This document shows, piece after piece, positions 35,270 to 49,400 of a stretch of 64,000 nucleotides of DNA. A program made the translations under genes and the position numbers. The notes beneath the pieces were generated by a model. That model was not told the origin of the DNA, searched no databases, and was given only the letters and a program-made list of their open reading frames with translations. Source of the DNA: Heliocidaris erythrogramma (taxonomy: Eukaryota > Echinodermata > Echinoidea > Camarodonta > Echinometridae); assembly GCA_025617745.1 (NCBI GenBank), contig CM046853.1:4460873-4524872 (forward strand). The letters run 5' to 3'. Within the stretch, counting starts at the first letter, position 1. Each line of letters starts with the position of its first letter.

Positions 35270-36500
35270 TTAGAACATTTTGGAGTTAAGACCCATCACT
35301 TTACAATTGGCAGGTGTGACAATGATGATTTTGCCATTTTGGATCAGATCCCATATTTTAGTTTTGAAAGTATCGGCAGACTTGGTGTTGATTAATTCGG
35401 GGGGTAGCAAATTCCAAGCACGGATGGTCCTTGGAAAGAAGGAGTTTCGGTAGGTGTCGGTGTTGCATCTAACGTTGGAGAATGAGAGGCTATGGTGACC
35501 TTTCAAGACCTTCAGTGGTTGGGTAATGTAGTCAGGCCTGGGGATAGCGACTTGGTCATGTATGGATTTGAAGAGCAACGTTTGCCTGGCAACAAAACGA
35601 CGATTTTGAAGAGGTTGCCAGTTCAGTTCTCTCTTGAGGTCAGTTACATGTATATCAAATCCATATCTGCCTGTGACAAATCTCGCTCCTCTATTCTGGA
35701 CACCCTCCAGTCTCTTGATGTGCTTGGTTAGGTGTGGATCCCAAGTGTTACAGGCATACTCCAGATGAGGTCGGCAAGGCAGGTGAATGCAGCCTCTCGA
35801 ATTTTCTGGGTAGAGAAATCAAATAGATTTCGACGAATCATCCCAAGCATGCAGTTCGTTTTGGTGGCTACCTTCTCCACTTGACTCTCCCAGGATAGGG
35901 TGTTTAATAGTCAGCTCAACTCCGAGGTAGGGGTGTTGATTAACCTCTTTAAGAGTAGTACAATTGATGGAGTATGCTTGGTTAGTCAAAATCCGTCTCT
36001 TCCTGGAAATTCGCAGGACATAGCATTGATTTGGTAGCGTTGAAATTCATTTGCCATCTGTCTGCCCAACTGGATAGTCGTTCAAGATCAGACTGGAGAA
36101 TTTCTGAGTCGATGTTGCTACTTATTGTCCGATAGAGGATGCAGTCGTCAGCAAATAACCTCATGCTCGATGAAATGTTGGAGGTGATGCTGTTGATATA
36201 GATGAGGAAGAGGAGGGGGCCGAGGACGGACCCTTGCGGCACGCCTGATAATACATTTGCCGAGTCCGAACTCTCTCCGTCAATAACCACCCTCTGTAAT
36301 CTATCTGTCAGCCATTTCTCAATCCACTTAAAAAGTTGACCATGTATGCCACACTTTTTGAGTTGAAAGAGGAGCCTTTGATGTGGTACCTTATCAAAGG
36401 CTTTGCTGAAGTCTAGTATCAACACATCTTGCTGTAATCCTTGATCCAGTGACCGTGACAGATCTTCAATGGTTAGGGCAAGTTGACTCTCACAGTTGTT
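35270..36500 (-). mobile_element. 5'-truncated Jockey/CR1-group LINE, broken
   Basis: From 36500 down, the frame carries NNCESQLALTIEDLSRSLD, LDFSKAFDKVPHQRL, SGVPQGSVLGPLLFLIYIN and MRLFADDC, the reverse transcriptase core. Further on come LEYAC-type, GVQNRGARFVTGRYG and NSFFPRTIRAWNLLP blocks in other frames, so at least one or two shifts separate the pieces between about 35980 and 35580. It belongs to a different family from the LINE at 29841. Confidence 0.8.
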
Positions 36501-37074
36501 TATTACTTACAAATGCATTTTTCAGTCTTGTAAATATATGTATATTTTTTTTGAATGCATTTTTGCCTTTATTCAGATATTCAGACATGAAAATTGTACA
36601 GAGAAACATTATTTTTCATACATTGTAGACAAAATACATATTCAATCCAATGATACAAATAATACAATGCAAAATCTGCAATCTGAACAAAGATGTTCAA
36701 AAAATAGTTAAGAAAAGGTGAAGGTGCTGCTTTATAACCCATATTATACATAATAAGTCAAACTGTAATCTTTACATATACAAGATATAACTACATGCAG
36801 TGCATTTTCAATTCTTCGATTTTATTTTACATTATTTATTATACAGTGGAAACTCAGTATAACGAGGTCCTTGGGACCATCAAAATTACCTTGTTATAGC
36901 AGGAATCTTGTTATATCAGTTTAAAAAAACAACAACAATAGAATATGATATATTCCACTGTATTGTTTCATATCAGTGGAGTACTGTAACCGTAATGTTA
37001 CAATAATAAAAACACAATGCTAACAATTGAGTGGTTGGATCAACGGGAGAGTGAGGGAGTGAGGAGAAGGCATA
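36501..37074. other. AT-rich gap with a pogo-like end
   Basis: TACAGTGGAAACTCAGTATA followed by ACGAGGTCC at 36844-36872, then GGGACCATCAAAATTACCTT, resembles the end of pogo/Tigger-type elements. The same block recurs at 42157. No gene recognised. Confidence 0.5.
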
Positions 37075-37130
37075 AATAAATACATTTACCACCATTATTA
37101 CCACTACTAATAATGATAATTATAATAACA

Positions 37131-37161
<31 letters not shown>

Positions 37162-37189
37162 TAGTAGTAATAATAATAATAATATAGTA

Positions 37190-37227
<38 letters not shown>

Positions 37228-37261
37228 TATAATAATAATAATGATAATAATAATAATAATG

Positions 37262-37296
<35 letters not shown>

Positions 37297-37405
37297 TAAT
37301 AGTAATAATAATAACATTAACAACAATGATAATAATAGCAATAATAATAATTACAACAATAATACTTCCAATAAGTATTATTTTCAATTATAGAAATAAT
37401 AATAT
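37075..37405. repeat. AAT/ATT trinucleotide microsatellite
   Basis: About 300 bases of AAT units with scattered AGT, ATG and AAC interruptions. It is imperfect, so an old expansion. Confidence 0.95.
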
Positions 37406-37805
37406 AAATAAATATATAGATACTAAATTATACATGTATATGTTTGATATTATACACCTCACTCCTTTTCAGGAGTGAAATTTTCCCATTTTTTATAATG
37501 TAGTGTTAGTTTGTCCTTTATTCTTGCTTTTTCATGTTCAATTTTTTCGGAGTTCTTTACAGCCTTACATACTAGTAGGAGCTAGTATAGTATAGCTCTG
37601 TATGAAGTGGTCTAGCGCCATCTCGTGCTATAAACATTACAGTACAGCTAAATGCTAGCTTTGGCATGGCCGGCTGGCTGGCTCTCCTCACTGTCAAATC
37701 CAAGGCCAAATATTTTGCTTCTGTAAACGGCTTGTAAACTCACATTATATTTTAATCATCGATGATTTATCGGAATTCTATTTTTAGATAGACCCCACAG
37801 GTACA

Positions 37806-39080
37806 ATGTCACGGCAATTTGATTTCAGGAAATTGACTTTGATCCGGATGAAACTGCGAGAAGTTCACACGGGGAATGAGAGGGTGGACAAGGTCGTGCA
37901 CGCCTTGACTAACGGCCGGGCAGCTAGTGCCATGACGGCATACGAGCAATTCATTGGGATCAGTGATGTCAAGGCAGCACAGAACACAGTTGCAGAGGTA
38001 CATCTATTTAGGTTTAATCGGGCCTTCTCGTGAAATAAGCCACTGGTCATCGAGGGGGGGGGGGGGGGGCAGATAATGTAAATTGTAAAGATAATAGATA
38101 ATTGTGTAGTCTAGATGCCAGGTCAGAGCCATTTTAACGTATGATTATCATGTTAATAAATTGGGCATAGGTTGGAAATGTGATTTTTGAATAAGAATTG
38201 CTTATTAGTTAAGAAGGAAAGTGAACATCTGATTATTTTCTTATGCTACCATGTTTGTTATGTTTCATTTGTACAGGTGGAGAAAGAGTTTCTCAAAGTA
38301 CGTGAGCAAGTAGCTGAAGCAAGCAGGGAAGTAAGTGGTCTCCAAACAAAGCTTCATAGTTTGAGGGGTAAGCTAGACCGTACACCAAGGGATGACCCAA
38401 AGTTCCTAGAACTGGCCACTGAAGAGCACTCCATGCTACAGGCTGAGACTCGACTTAAAGAAAAGTTTACGAAAGTGGAAGCCAAAGAAAGAGATACATT
38501 TTCCATTCTCTCTAATGCTGTACGGGAGAGTCACGAAAAGCAGAGGGCGCAAGAGGAACGTACAAAATACTGGTCAGTGATTGGTTCTATTATAGGTACA
38601 CTTATAGGTATCTTGGGTTCTTCAATGGTGAATCACAAACGCATGCATGAGTTACGGACTTTAGTTTCTGAGCTCAGTGCAGGGGACTTTGGATCAGAGA
38701 GCACTCGCCAAGAACTCACTGCCATCGTTCAACAACTCAAGGAATCGTTGGGTCAGGATAGTGATGCAATGCAGCACCCAAGTCTAAAGAATAGCATGAA
38801 TAATACTTTAAAGAGACATGATGAGCTTCTGAGTCAGCAACTGAAAGCCATAGAGAAGTTGATGGATGAGAGGAATAGTAAACTGAGTGATCAGATTAAA
38901 GGGATGAGGAGGATGAGTGATGTAGGTTTGGTTAGTGATACTGGTACGTTGGAGGAGTTGCTAAGTGATACAGAGCAGAAACTAGAATGGGAGATGAAGA
39001 TGAGTACATTATCAACAGTTGTTTTCATTTATGGTGCATTTGCTTTAACCCTTCCAATATTGTACAGTATATTTAAATGA
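37806..39080 (+). CDS. CCDC51: CCDC51 (MITOK-like mitochondrial channel subunit)
   Basis: Two coding exons, 37806-37997 and 38277-39080, join in phase 0 to 331 residues; human CCDC51 has 411. CCDC51/MITOK is reported as the pore-forming part of the mitochondrial ATP-sensitive K+ channel of the inner membrane. The diagnostic block is RESHEKQRAQEERTKYWSVIGSI, close to the human protein, followed by a first membrane segment at about 163-181 (GTLIGILGSS). Residues 65-155 are a coiled coil. A second hydrophobic segment lies at about 309-328, after LSDTEQKLE. The N-terminus is short but basic (MSRQFDFRKLTLIRMKLREV) and may serve as the import signal. An in-frame TAG at 37785 and possible acceptors just before the ATG leave room for an upstream exon with a longer transit peptide. 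Confidence 0.93.
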
Positions 39081-41994
39081 TATAGCATGTATTAATAGGC
39101 TTGGGTGCTTCAGTTGTTGTGTGACATGCTGTCTTGGATAGTTTCTAGGCTTGTAATTTATTTAAAAAAATGCTGGCTTGGAGTTTTTAATTCTTAAATT
39201 GATTGAACCAAGAAATTGGACTTGAAGGTTACTTATAATGTGATTTTGTTAAATTTCGTTAAATTGAATTCCACAGTAAAGATATGTTTATTATTCATTT
39301 TAATGAGTAAAATTAATTGATTTGCATTGAGTTTTCATGAAACAAATTCATGGATGTTTGCTTGTGTCGAGAAGAGTAAAATATGTGTTTCCTGTATGAA
39401 TAACAGATAAGATCAAGGCTAACAATTTACAGTGATTACAGTAATTGAAATCTGGTACTATTTCTTACAATTCAATGCACATGTGACTCTGCAATATTTA
39501 AATTGTTTTGGTTCAAAACCAGGTACATGTAATGTGAAGTGCAATTTCCTTATAAATTTAGAAAAGAATGAATCGTTATTAATACCTGTGTTGCCACAAT
39601 TATATATGCTCTTGATTAAAGACAAATATTTGAATACATGTATATGAACAATATTTTGTTCATACAATTTGGATTTTCCAGAATACTAGACCTCTCTGTA
39701 CTCTTATGTTATAAAATTTGTCGACAATACATGATATTAAATATATTTAATATCATTTAAAATCATAATATATCATTTAACAACATCTATGCACCTGTAT
39801 AAACTGTATTGTTTTTGCTTGGGAGTATTAAAAAGTAAGTTTGCTGTTGATGGCTCTAATCCGAAGCTTCTGCGTATTTTCCATACCTTATGTTTGTCCA
39901 ACATATATAGCATGTATGAAGACACTTGTATTACTTTTTACTGCTCTATGTTCTACGCTGTGCAAGTGTTTGAGCAAATGTCAATAAAAGTCATGTAATT
40001 AACTAACTAATGTTAGGCTATCATGTTCTATGTTTAACAATATTTTCATTGCAAGAAGATTATAATTGTATTGCACATATAGTTGTACAATGTCATCGTA
40101 TTCTGGTCTTTTCTTTTCTTACTAGGAAGAACTACTTTTTGTTGAGTAGGTTATGGTATTGTTTAAATATATATTGAAAATTATAATTACACACCTGTAT
40201 CATGTTTTGAAAAGTCTTGTGATTCTTATCTAAATATTCATGTAGCCACATGCAATATGGAAATTATGTAAGCATAAACTAAGCAATTTCTTTTATCAAA
40301 TCAGAAGTTTTTAACATCTTTTAACACTTGATCTCACCATCTTTTTCTTATTATTTTGTTTGTTATCTGATGTTAAATTGAATATACCTTCATCATGGTT
40401 CAAATCATCAAAATGTGAAAACATTTATATCATGTACTCCGCAGAATCGATCCGTTTTTCGTTTTGGGGGGGGGGGGGGGTGGCAAGACAGCCTAATGTA
40501 ATGATGTTCATTTCGCACACAAATTTTTGATGCCCCTTAATTACCTGTTCTAGGAAAATTTTTAGAGAATTTGCGAAATTGAAGTCTGATCGTGAAATAC
40601 CTTTGTTATTTCATTTTTTTTGAGGTTTTATTTCCCCAATTTTTTATCATTTTTCCTTATTTTATTTTACACCTGGATTCATTGAGGCGGGGCCAAACGA
40701 TGTTTGCTTGTTCTACTTGTCATATTTTAATGTAGAAATGTACCACATACCAAAGAGCAAAGTCTTCCACATATCATTTTGTTACATGTTACGACATAGC
40801 TATATGAGCTGTTTGAGAACTTGTTACTGTATCAGGGATTTAGAAGATTAATTGTCGGTGGAGGTGTAGTAAAATCACTTCATGTGTACATGAAATGGGT
40901 TACGATGAGTAGTAAACCCAAACAAATGAACTGAGTCTACAATACATGTTTGCCTGTAAGCCTGTAAAACTAAGATTTTAAGAGATGGATGATGATCATA
41001 GACCTACATGTAATGTATTTATAGCACTGGTGCAACTAATTTTCCTTGATTACGAGTGCAGACCTGTAGTATGCTTTATATCAAAATATTCCTTCATGAT
41101 TGTGTACATCTAGATGGTACAAATTTGAATTTGATCATTTTCACTCAAAATGTCAGGTAAAACATCATGCAGAAATAACAGGGTGGCATTGATCTGTAAT
41201 TAGTCATGTATGATTCTAAGAATGAATATTAATGGCTGGTGTTGGTTAGCTGATTATAACCTGGGATTTACTTTATAGCCTGGCCATTTGATTCCTTTTC
41301 TATACTGAGGACAGGTTTATTGGGAAGTCAGTATTTGTTAGCTAAATATTCTGACTTATAAGCAGTCAATATAGATTACAGAATCTTGAGAATATCACTG
41401 TAACAGCATAAAAATGTAAAAAAAAAAAAAAATGAACACAAAACTATGGTGAAACCGGGTGCCAAAATAGATACTATATCATGTACATGTATATTTATGA
41501 TAAATTGTACTACATTGTAGATGTATGATTATAAACAAAAACACATTTATACATATATAGCTGCAACTTTATGACTGAATAGGCATGTTCTTGAAATAAT
41601 TATATTAAAACTGGGAAGTACTAGTAACCAGTATAATCACTAAACATTGAACATTTGTATGTCATTTTTGCTTGCCAACAATTTTAGTATCTGGTGTTTT
41701 GATGAAGTGGAGGAGTATAGTCAACATGTCAGTAGCTAATTATCATTGTAGTACGTACTACCAAGAAATAGCCTTACATGTAGTCATACAGAAATCAAAT
41801 CGGTTCAAGAAAGCGGAGGGGACCAGAATCACTGAAATCAAGAAATGTGGACATGTGGAGTATTTGTATTTGAAGATGTAGAGTGATCAGGAAACGAAGG
41901 CAGCTTTTAATTTGATGTATCTGTAGATAAATTCCAGAAAGCAAGATTTATTGACGACTTATAGATAGCAAACTCTCAAAACATGAAACATGTA
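39081..41994 (+). other. CCDC51 3' region and intergenic DNA
   Basis: The best polyadenylation signal is AATAAA at 39983-39988, giving a 3' untranslated region of about 0.9 kb. A G homopolymer lies at about 40466-40481. No further exon or element boundary seen. Confidence 0.5.
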
Positions 41995-42154
41995 CAGGGC
42001 CCTCTTGCATAAAAAGTTATGTTTAATCGCAACTCAAAAAATTAAACGCAACTTGATTTTCAGCCAATCAGGATCGCGTATTTGGGACTTGAGTTTAATT
42101 TTTTGAGTTGCGATTAAACGGAACTTTTTATGAAATTTATGCATGAGGGCCCAG
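41995..42154. mobile_element. 160-bp near-palindromic MITE, ends CAGGGCCCTC
   Basis: CAGGGCCCTCTTGCATAAAA and GTTTAATCGCAACTCAAAAAA pair with the inverse at 42085-42154. Arms of about 60 bp leave a short loop, so the whole unit could fold into one hairpin. A related end lies at about 61365-61385. Confidence 0.85.
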
Positions 42155-42275
42155 GTACAGTGGACACTCACTATAACAAGGACCTTGGGACCATCAAAAT
42201 GACCTTGTTATATCAGGGGGAAAAAAACAAAGAACATTGGGACCACCAAAATTACCTTGTTATATCAGAGCTATT
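42155..42275. repeat. pogo/Tigger-like repeat
   Basis: TACAGTGGACACTCACTATA followed by ACAAGGACCTTGGGACCATC, with the ACCTTGTTATATCAG block repeated twice. Homologous to 36844-36930. Only one end is visible. Confidence 0.5.
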
Positions 42276-45200
42276 TCTACATTACCTCACATAAGCATGT
42301 TCATGTTCACTTACAGGCAAGTCCATTTCCCACGAAATCCAATAGAAATTCAGTGCACCGGTGTAGGGAAGATATCACCCAGTCTAGTCTTTATATTCAG
42401 TTGTTATGATCAACTCATATGGCATATGGAGTGTTTTAGGTGTTTCAATTAAGTCTATCAAAATATGAAGAAAGCAAAACCAATAGGGATAGATATTGCA
42501 CTCTACAATCTGGAAGATCACAAGTTCTCTCCCCTCTCATCTCTAGAATTTATTTTAATACATTTGGATGTAAAGACCATGTCCAACAAATTTATATCTT
42601 GAAAGAAAACTTTAAAAGGAAAAGATTCTGATATTACTGAATATTGAATACATGTTGAATCATAAGCATTAGAACATCAATGAACTAGTATACCAAGTGT
42701 CATATTCCTGCTTGTTTTCACATACCCTCTTTCAACCATACTTCACATTATCAACATTTGATGTTACAACTACAAAGAAAACTCTATAGACAACAAGATA
42801 TTCTATTGGTCATTCTATCATATTCTTTAATATAATCTCTATTCTTTCTGATAAAATAAATATCTGTATTTAAGATATAGCGTCATGCTTTTGGCCATTC
42901 TTTTTTTTTTACTTAGAACCTTGACCTGATGTAGAGGTTAGCGAGTTCATTAGGCACAACCAATATACATCACTACAATCAATACTAGATATCATAGTAT
43001 CAAATGATTGGCGGTGAATAATTATAACCCACACCAAAGTAGTGATATAATATGTATGATGGGCAGATACTCATTTCTACTGTTCATGCATTCATTCATT
43101 TTGCATGGAATTTTCCCAAAATCCTTAAAAAAAATTCTTGAACATCTTATTTTTTTAACATCAGATAATTATCACTGGAATGATGTCTGTCTGTACCTTT
43201 TTGAGCAATGGCATTTAGTATGCCATTATCACGATATATTTGAATGCTTTCCCTCTTGACAACCGTAAACCACAAAAGTCTGCTGAAGGTCTGCGCATTA
43301 TCACTCTAGAATACAGTCACTTATAACAATTAAATGGACTGAAGTTTGGGGAGAAGCAACCATAAATTTGACTGCATTACAAAATATGTTACATTGTGCT
43401 CGAAAAAATCTGAACACCTCTCACTTTTGGTAATGTATATGTGGTCTCATTTCAAAATATTGCTTTATCAATGTATTAAAGATCCCGTATTTCTGCAATT
43501 TACAGTAAGTACTTCTATCAAATAGTGACAAACTTTTATGTGGTTCACCAAAGTACAGTCAAGGGAAAACAAATTAAATGAAATCTACACAACACTGGCT
43601 GTCAATGGATGATGAGATTCATTGCAAGGTACCATTCAATAAACTGGTATATAAGAACTAACAGAAGAAAACTGAAAGCCTTTATCACCTATCAAACATG
43701 ATTTAGGAGCTACAAGTGATGCCAAAGAGTTGATATACATAACATAGGTTCCTGAAAAAGTGTTTTTCATAAAACTACACTGTTAATACATTAATCAACC
43801 ATTTTTAAAATTCTCATCAAAATTTGATTGTGCATGAAATAAATTTTATTAAATATATAGGAAATATGTCTTAACTCTAACTGGCATGCTTTGCTCTACA
43901 GAGTCTTAAAGAATTCATTTAAATTTAAAATGGCAGAATTATTGATATAAATGTAAATATTTTTCTAGTTGTCAAATGTGTTACCAAACCATCTAAATTA
44001 TACATCTAGACTACATCTGAAATATCACATAGTTTGGTCAAAAAATTGATTCGACTTGGGGAAAATTCGCCTTATGCAACTTTGAGTTATGCAGAGTTAA
44101 CTGTGTATTAGGTAATTATCTACAATTACATTACAATATAATAAAGAACATAACTAAATAATGCAAGGGGAGAGAAAGGAAATGAAAAGAAGATGGACAG
44201 AGAGGAGGGAAGAGAGATAGAGAGAGGGAAGGAGGAAGGAAGCGAGGGAGGAAAGGAGAGAGGGAGAGGGAGATAGAGGGAGAGGGAGATAGAGAGAGAG
44301 AGAGATAGAGAGAGAGGAGGGGGAGGGGAGGAGAGGAGGGGAGGAGAGAGGGGTAGTAGTACTGCATGTCCATGAAAAAAGAAAATTAATATATGAAGGT
44401 AAATATAATTATAATGATCTTACTTTTCTATTTGATTCAGTATTTTAAGTCCATACTTCCTACAAGTATTACTATTATGGATTTGAATATCCAAGAAAAC
44501 TAGTTCCTCACCTTCATATTTACTGATACCAAAACCGAGTGAAACTGTGAATCATTCAAGCACTCTAAGCTCATACTAATGGTAACAAAGTCAAAGATTA
44601 TTGTGATCCCTACAACCAATGTCAACTCATGCTAACAAATCTCAGCTATCCAATTGTTTTCAACTTATATTAGCAAACTTAAAAAGGAAAACATTAACAC
44701 ATTAATCATGATGACATAATTTCACTTTAAAAAACAAAATGAATGGTAAAACACCTGACTAATGTGGTACTAAACAAAACATGCAGCATAAACATGTTTG
44801 CTCATAATCTGTTAAAACAAACATTACAAAATTTAAAATATAATTGTACCCAAAAAAAATTCCATGCATACATGTAAGTAAAAGAGGCATAAACAAATTA
44901 CCATCTGCATATCTCAATCCTCTTGAAAACATGCTTTCTAAATGATCATGCAACACACAGGTTGCAAAATTCTTTATCTGTAACGAGATATCCATAAAAG
45001 TCTATCAAATAATGAACACATGTAAACTACTGGTAAGACATATTTCATTATATAACTTAACAATACTTAGATATTATACATTATGTAAGCAATGCACAAT
45101 ATTTGTTCTTGGGAAATAAAGAGAATATGTAATCAAAGTGTATGAACTATGATCATGGTGTGTGTCGTGTGAAGGGGGTGTCATAGGGATTTTTTCTCAC

Positions 45201-46407
45201 ATGTTAAAATGTGCTTAGTGTATATATCAAGTATGAAATATTACAACACCACCAAAATCAATGCCAAAGATGACTGGAGATGGCATCTACAAACATTAAT
45301 CCCAAACACAATTATTCATCAAACAAGGATAGGTTAAGCTTGTTTGCTGCAAATCTGGAGTAAAATAAAGTTTGCCTGTCAGAATCTTATGTAAGGAAAA
45401 AAGAATTTAAACTGTATAATAGAAATATCATGTCCGTAAATCGTCTGTTTTTTCAGCCATAATCAATTTACTACAGTAGCAACTAAAATTCATTAACAAC
45501 AAATCTTTCAAAACTCAACATACGTATGAAGGACTTGCAAACAAAAGTTACCCAAAACATATCATCAAATTGCATACTCAACATACATGGCAAGTTTGTT
45601 TATTATTCCCTACATATTTCATTATCAGTGTCTATTACTGTCTTGATAAAACAATAGAGAAATTAGACTGCAAACCTATTACCATGAGCTGATCTAATTC
45701 GTACAAAGCTCCACCTACTCTAATATTGATTGCTTCATTTAACATTATATTGTAAAATAAAGATTCACTCAACTGATATAATGCCGAAATACACGTATTA
45801 TAGTTATAATTAACACATTTAGTTGCTAACAAAAGAACATTTTATTTCTTCATTTTTTTATATTGTGCGATTAGAAATTCAATACTATACCTTAAGTAGA
45901 CATAAAAATCCTTTTCTTTACTACATCATATCTATGCCTTCACAATAAAACTCTAATAACAAAATATAACATTTTTAGATAATTCAATTACACATACTGA
46001 AAATGCTTAGATCTTGTTGAAGATATACACTAATTCTAATTTGTATTAAATTTCTTAGGTTTCAAAATGAATAAAATGAAAAAGTACTATAAAGTTTTAT
46101 CACATATATCATATAACTGTAATAATATCTATAAAGAGACTTTATTTCGCATAAAGCGTTATATAAATCCAGATTTATAATTATCACTGTAATAAGTATA
46201 AGAGCATTGTTTGGTTCAAACATGAATTCAAATAAAATCTTCTCTGAGATGTGCAGTGAGATACAAGGATATCAAATACAAATGTAGTCTTGTCAGAGAG
46301 AGTTATCTCTACCTATCAGACATAAAGAAAATTCATACCAAGAGATCTTTAGGGGATACCCAGAGATAGACCTAAATCTTATACAAGCATGTTAAAATCC
46401 TAATACT
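42276..46407. other. Intergenic stretch downstream of ALAS
   Basis: AT-rich, no exon recognised on either strand. A GA-rich purine tract of about 190 bases lies at 44163-44352; its minus strand reads as Ser/Leu/Pro simple sequence. Confidence 0.5.
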
Positions 46408-46413
46408 TATTTA
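46408..46413 (-). other. Candidate polyadenylation signal of ALAS
   Basis: TTTATT on the plus strand reads AATAAA on the minus strand, about 70 bases after the ALAS stop. Confidence 0.4.
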
Positions 46414-46481
46414 TTACTCTCTTTGAGAGGCCAGGCCCATGACAAGTGCATAAAGGTGATTAACCCTGCAGCGGCAAGAAA

Positions 46482-49400
46482 TCAAGCCTTGGTACAGGAC
46501 ATGCCCTGACTCATACGCAATCCACATGTCTGCTGAGCAAAGCTTCTCTCACGGGACGACAGCTCTTCAAACTTCTCTGGGTTCTTACAGAACTCACATT
46601 CCCTTGGGCAGACAGGAGCATTGAAGCGTAAACCATTCTTTGCCCAAGCCTCTGAGAGGGCCTCGACAAACTGGTCCATCATTTGAGGCGTATGAAACGG
46701 AGATGGTGCTACCCGAAGCTTCTCTTCTCCTGCAGGGACAGTAGGAGGATTGATAGCTTGTACATAGATGTTATGTTCTTCAAGGAGTGAGTTGGCTACA
46801 TTGGTGTTTGCCTGAGGATTTCCAACCTGTAAAATAGAGGCATCAATAGAAATAAATTATACACCTAATGCAAATGTGAATTTCTTATGAAATAGAAAAT
46901 TTAAAACTTGACTGAGTGATTGATCATCATAAGAGACTGTTCATTATTGTATGAGACAATGAAAAAGTGTTTCATTCACAGAGCAGCACTTGGAACAAAG
47001 AATGCAAATGAAAATGACATTAATTTCATTTCATAATTATCCTTCTAATAGAGAGATTCAAACACAAGGGTAATTACATAAATATATATTTAAAAATTTA
47101 ACTTTGAGACAATTAGTAAAGCCTTTGATACCTAAATAAGAAGGGATATTCATCTGAACTAAATAACAATAGCTTGGCCCTTTTCTGTTGGAAATATATC
47201 TTTCACTTATAAGTCACACAGTATACAAATATGAATTTAAATGTTCGTAAACATGTGTGGGTGAACTACATGAGGGCAATTCCTCAGTTAGTAACATTAC
47301 ATTTTTAAGGGAAAATTTTCCCTTTTGGGCCTCATAAAAAGAAAACTTGTCCATGTTCAATCTCTGTACTTACACAAAGGGTAATTCTTGTGTAAACCTT
47401 TAACTTGGGTGAAAATATAATAATTTGGGCTTTGATTGGAGCTACTGTATAGCGTTGATTTAAATTTTGGTTAATAATGTTACAAAAGAGGCTATGAAAA
47501 ATCAAGGGTCATCTTTGGTCTGACATTACATGCCTAATGAGCAAATTTAAATAAAATGATATATCTTCAGTTATTTTCTAGGTTTTAATCTTTGTGTCAG
47601 TATGCACATTTATCATTTGGCCTTTTTATTTTGAAGTTATGTTAAAAATGTAGTAGCGTTACAGGTTAGTAAGGTTACACCTTGGAAAATCGTGACATAA
47701 TAAGGTTTTAACACCATTTTTACTGATATTTTTCTTTTCTTTTAAACATCTGGAAATATATTTATAATGAAATTCATTATAGTGCATTGCCATCAAAAAT
47801 TTCAAAGTATGCCAAAACCAAAATTGTATACATTATTTTTTTTTTTGTAGTCCCACATATGTCAATGCATGTATAGTTGCAGATTCTCCATGACGGAGGC
47901 AGGCAAGGATCATATTAATGGTAGAAAATGATTCCCCCATTCAGTCCAGTTTCTTTTATAAATACAGACTGAATTTTTGGGGGTCATGTCTTACTAATTG
48001 TGGAATTGTCCATAAGGTTCACATACATGTAGATATAGTGGATTGATATAGGTTGGACAGTGGGTTGCTAGCTTGACTTACATGTATAGGAATGATATGA
48101 CTTGGGCAGTGTACTACAGGTAAACCAGCAGCAATCAGTTTGCCCCTCATCATAGATACAGTATCCTGATGTTTGGCCCGCAGAGCAACACCTTCGTCAC
48201 TGGATAACACCTGTATAAAACAATAATAACATTATAAGGTCAACACAGCTTTGGATGATTATGATATAAATACAAATAATTTGAGTGTATTACTATCTAC
48301 AAATTATATTGCAGGTCTTCCACTTATGGATTCATTCATGAAAAACAAGATGAATGCGACTGCGTCTCCTATATGCCTCCGCCTAAATTCAGTTGAAGGC
48401 TCAAACTCTTCTAGAAATATTTGATAACGAGGCTAAAAACCAGTAATTTCATGTAATTTCATGTAAATTGACCTCTGTGACCTCTGACCTTTGACCTACT
48501 TACCCCAAAATCTAATCAGTTCATCTTTCTATGGGGATGCATACTGGTACCAAGTTTGAAGTTCTCACCTCAGATAGTTCTTGAGATATCACGGTAACGG
48601 TGCTAAAAACCAAGAATTTCATGTAATTTCATGTAATTTCATGTAAATTGACCTCTGTGACCTCTGACCTTTGACCTCCTTACCCCAAAATCTAATCAGT
48701 TCATCTTCGTATAGGGAAACATACTAGTACCAAGTTTGAAGTTCTCAACTCAAACAGTACTTGAGATATCGCGGTAACGGTGCTAAAAACCAAGAATTTC
48801 ATGTAATTTCATGTAAATTGACCTCTGTGACCTTTGACCTCCTTACCCCAAAATCTAATCAGTTCATCTTCGTATAGGGAAACATACTAGTACCAAGTTT
48901 GAAGTTCTTACCTCAAACAGTTCTTGAGATATCGCGGTAACGGTGCTAAAAACCAAGAATTTCATGTAATTTCATGTAAATTGACCTCTGTGACCTCTGA
49001 CCTTTGACCTACTTACCCCCAAATCTAATCAGTTCATCTTCGTATGGGGATACATACTAGTACCAAGTTTGAGGTTCCTACCTCAAATGATTCTTCAGAT
49101 ATCGCGGTAACGAGAAGTGGGACGGACGGACGGAACGGACAACCCGAAAACATAATGCCTCCGGCACCCACCTTCGGTGGGCGGAGGCATAAAAAAGTAG
49201 TCCATATTTCGATATTATTGTATTACCAAATGTTGAGGGGTCAGTAATTAGAGTTCCCCCCCCCCTTCTCTCTCTCAAGATTTCACTCCCCTCATAAAAA
49301 ACCAACCTGCCAATAACCTTAGTTGAGTTCTGACATGCCATACACATAACTGTGTACAGAAAGTAGCATTTAGCTTAAACTTGTTTATAGCCGGCCCTAA

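Noticed and set aside
37040-37387. Tyr- or Ile-rich frames
   Set aside because: They translate the AAT microsatellite.
44131-44373. Minus-strand Ser/Leu/Pro-rich frame
   Set aside because: It is the translation of a GA-rich simple tract.
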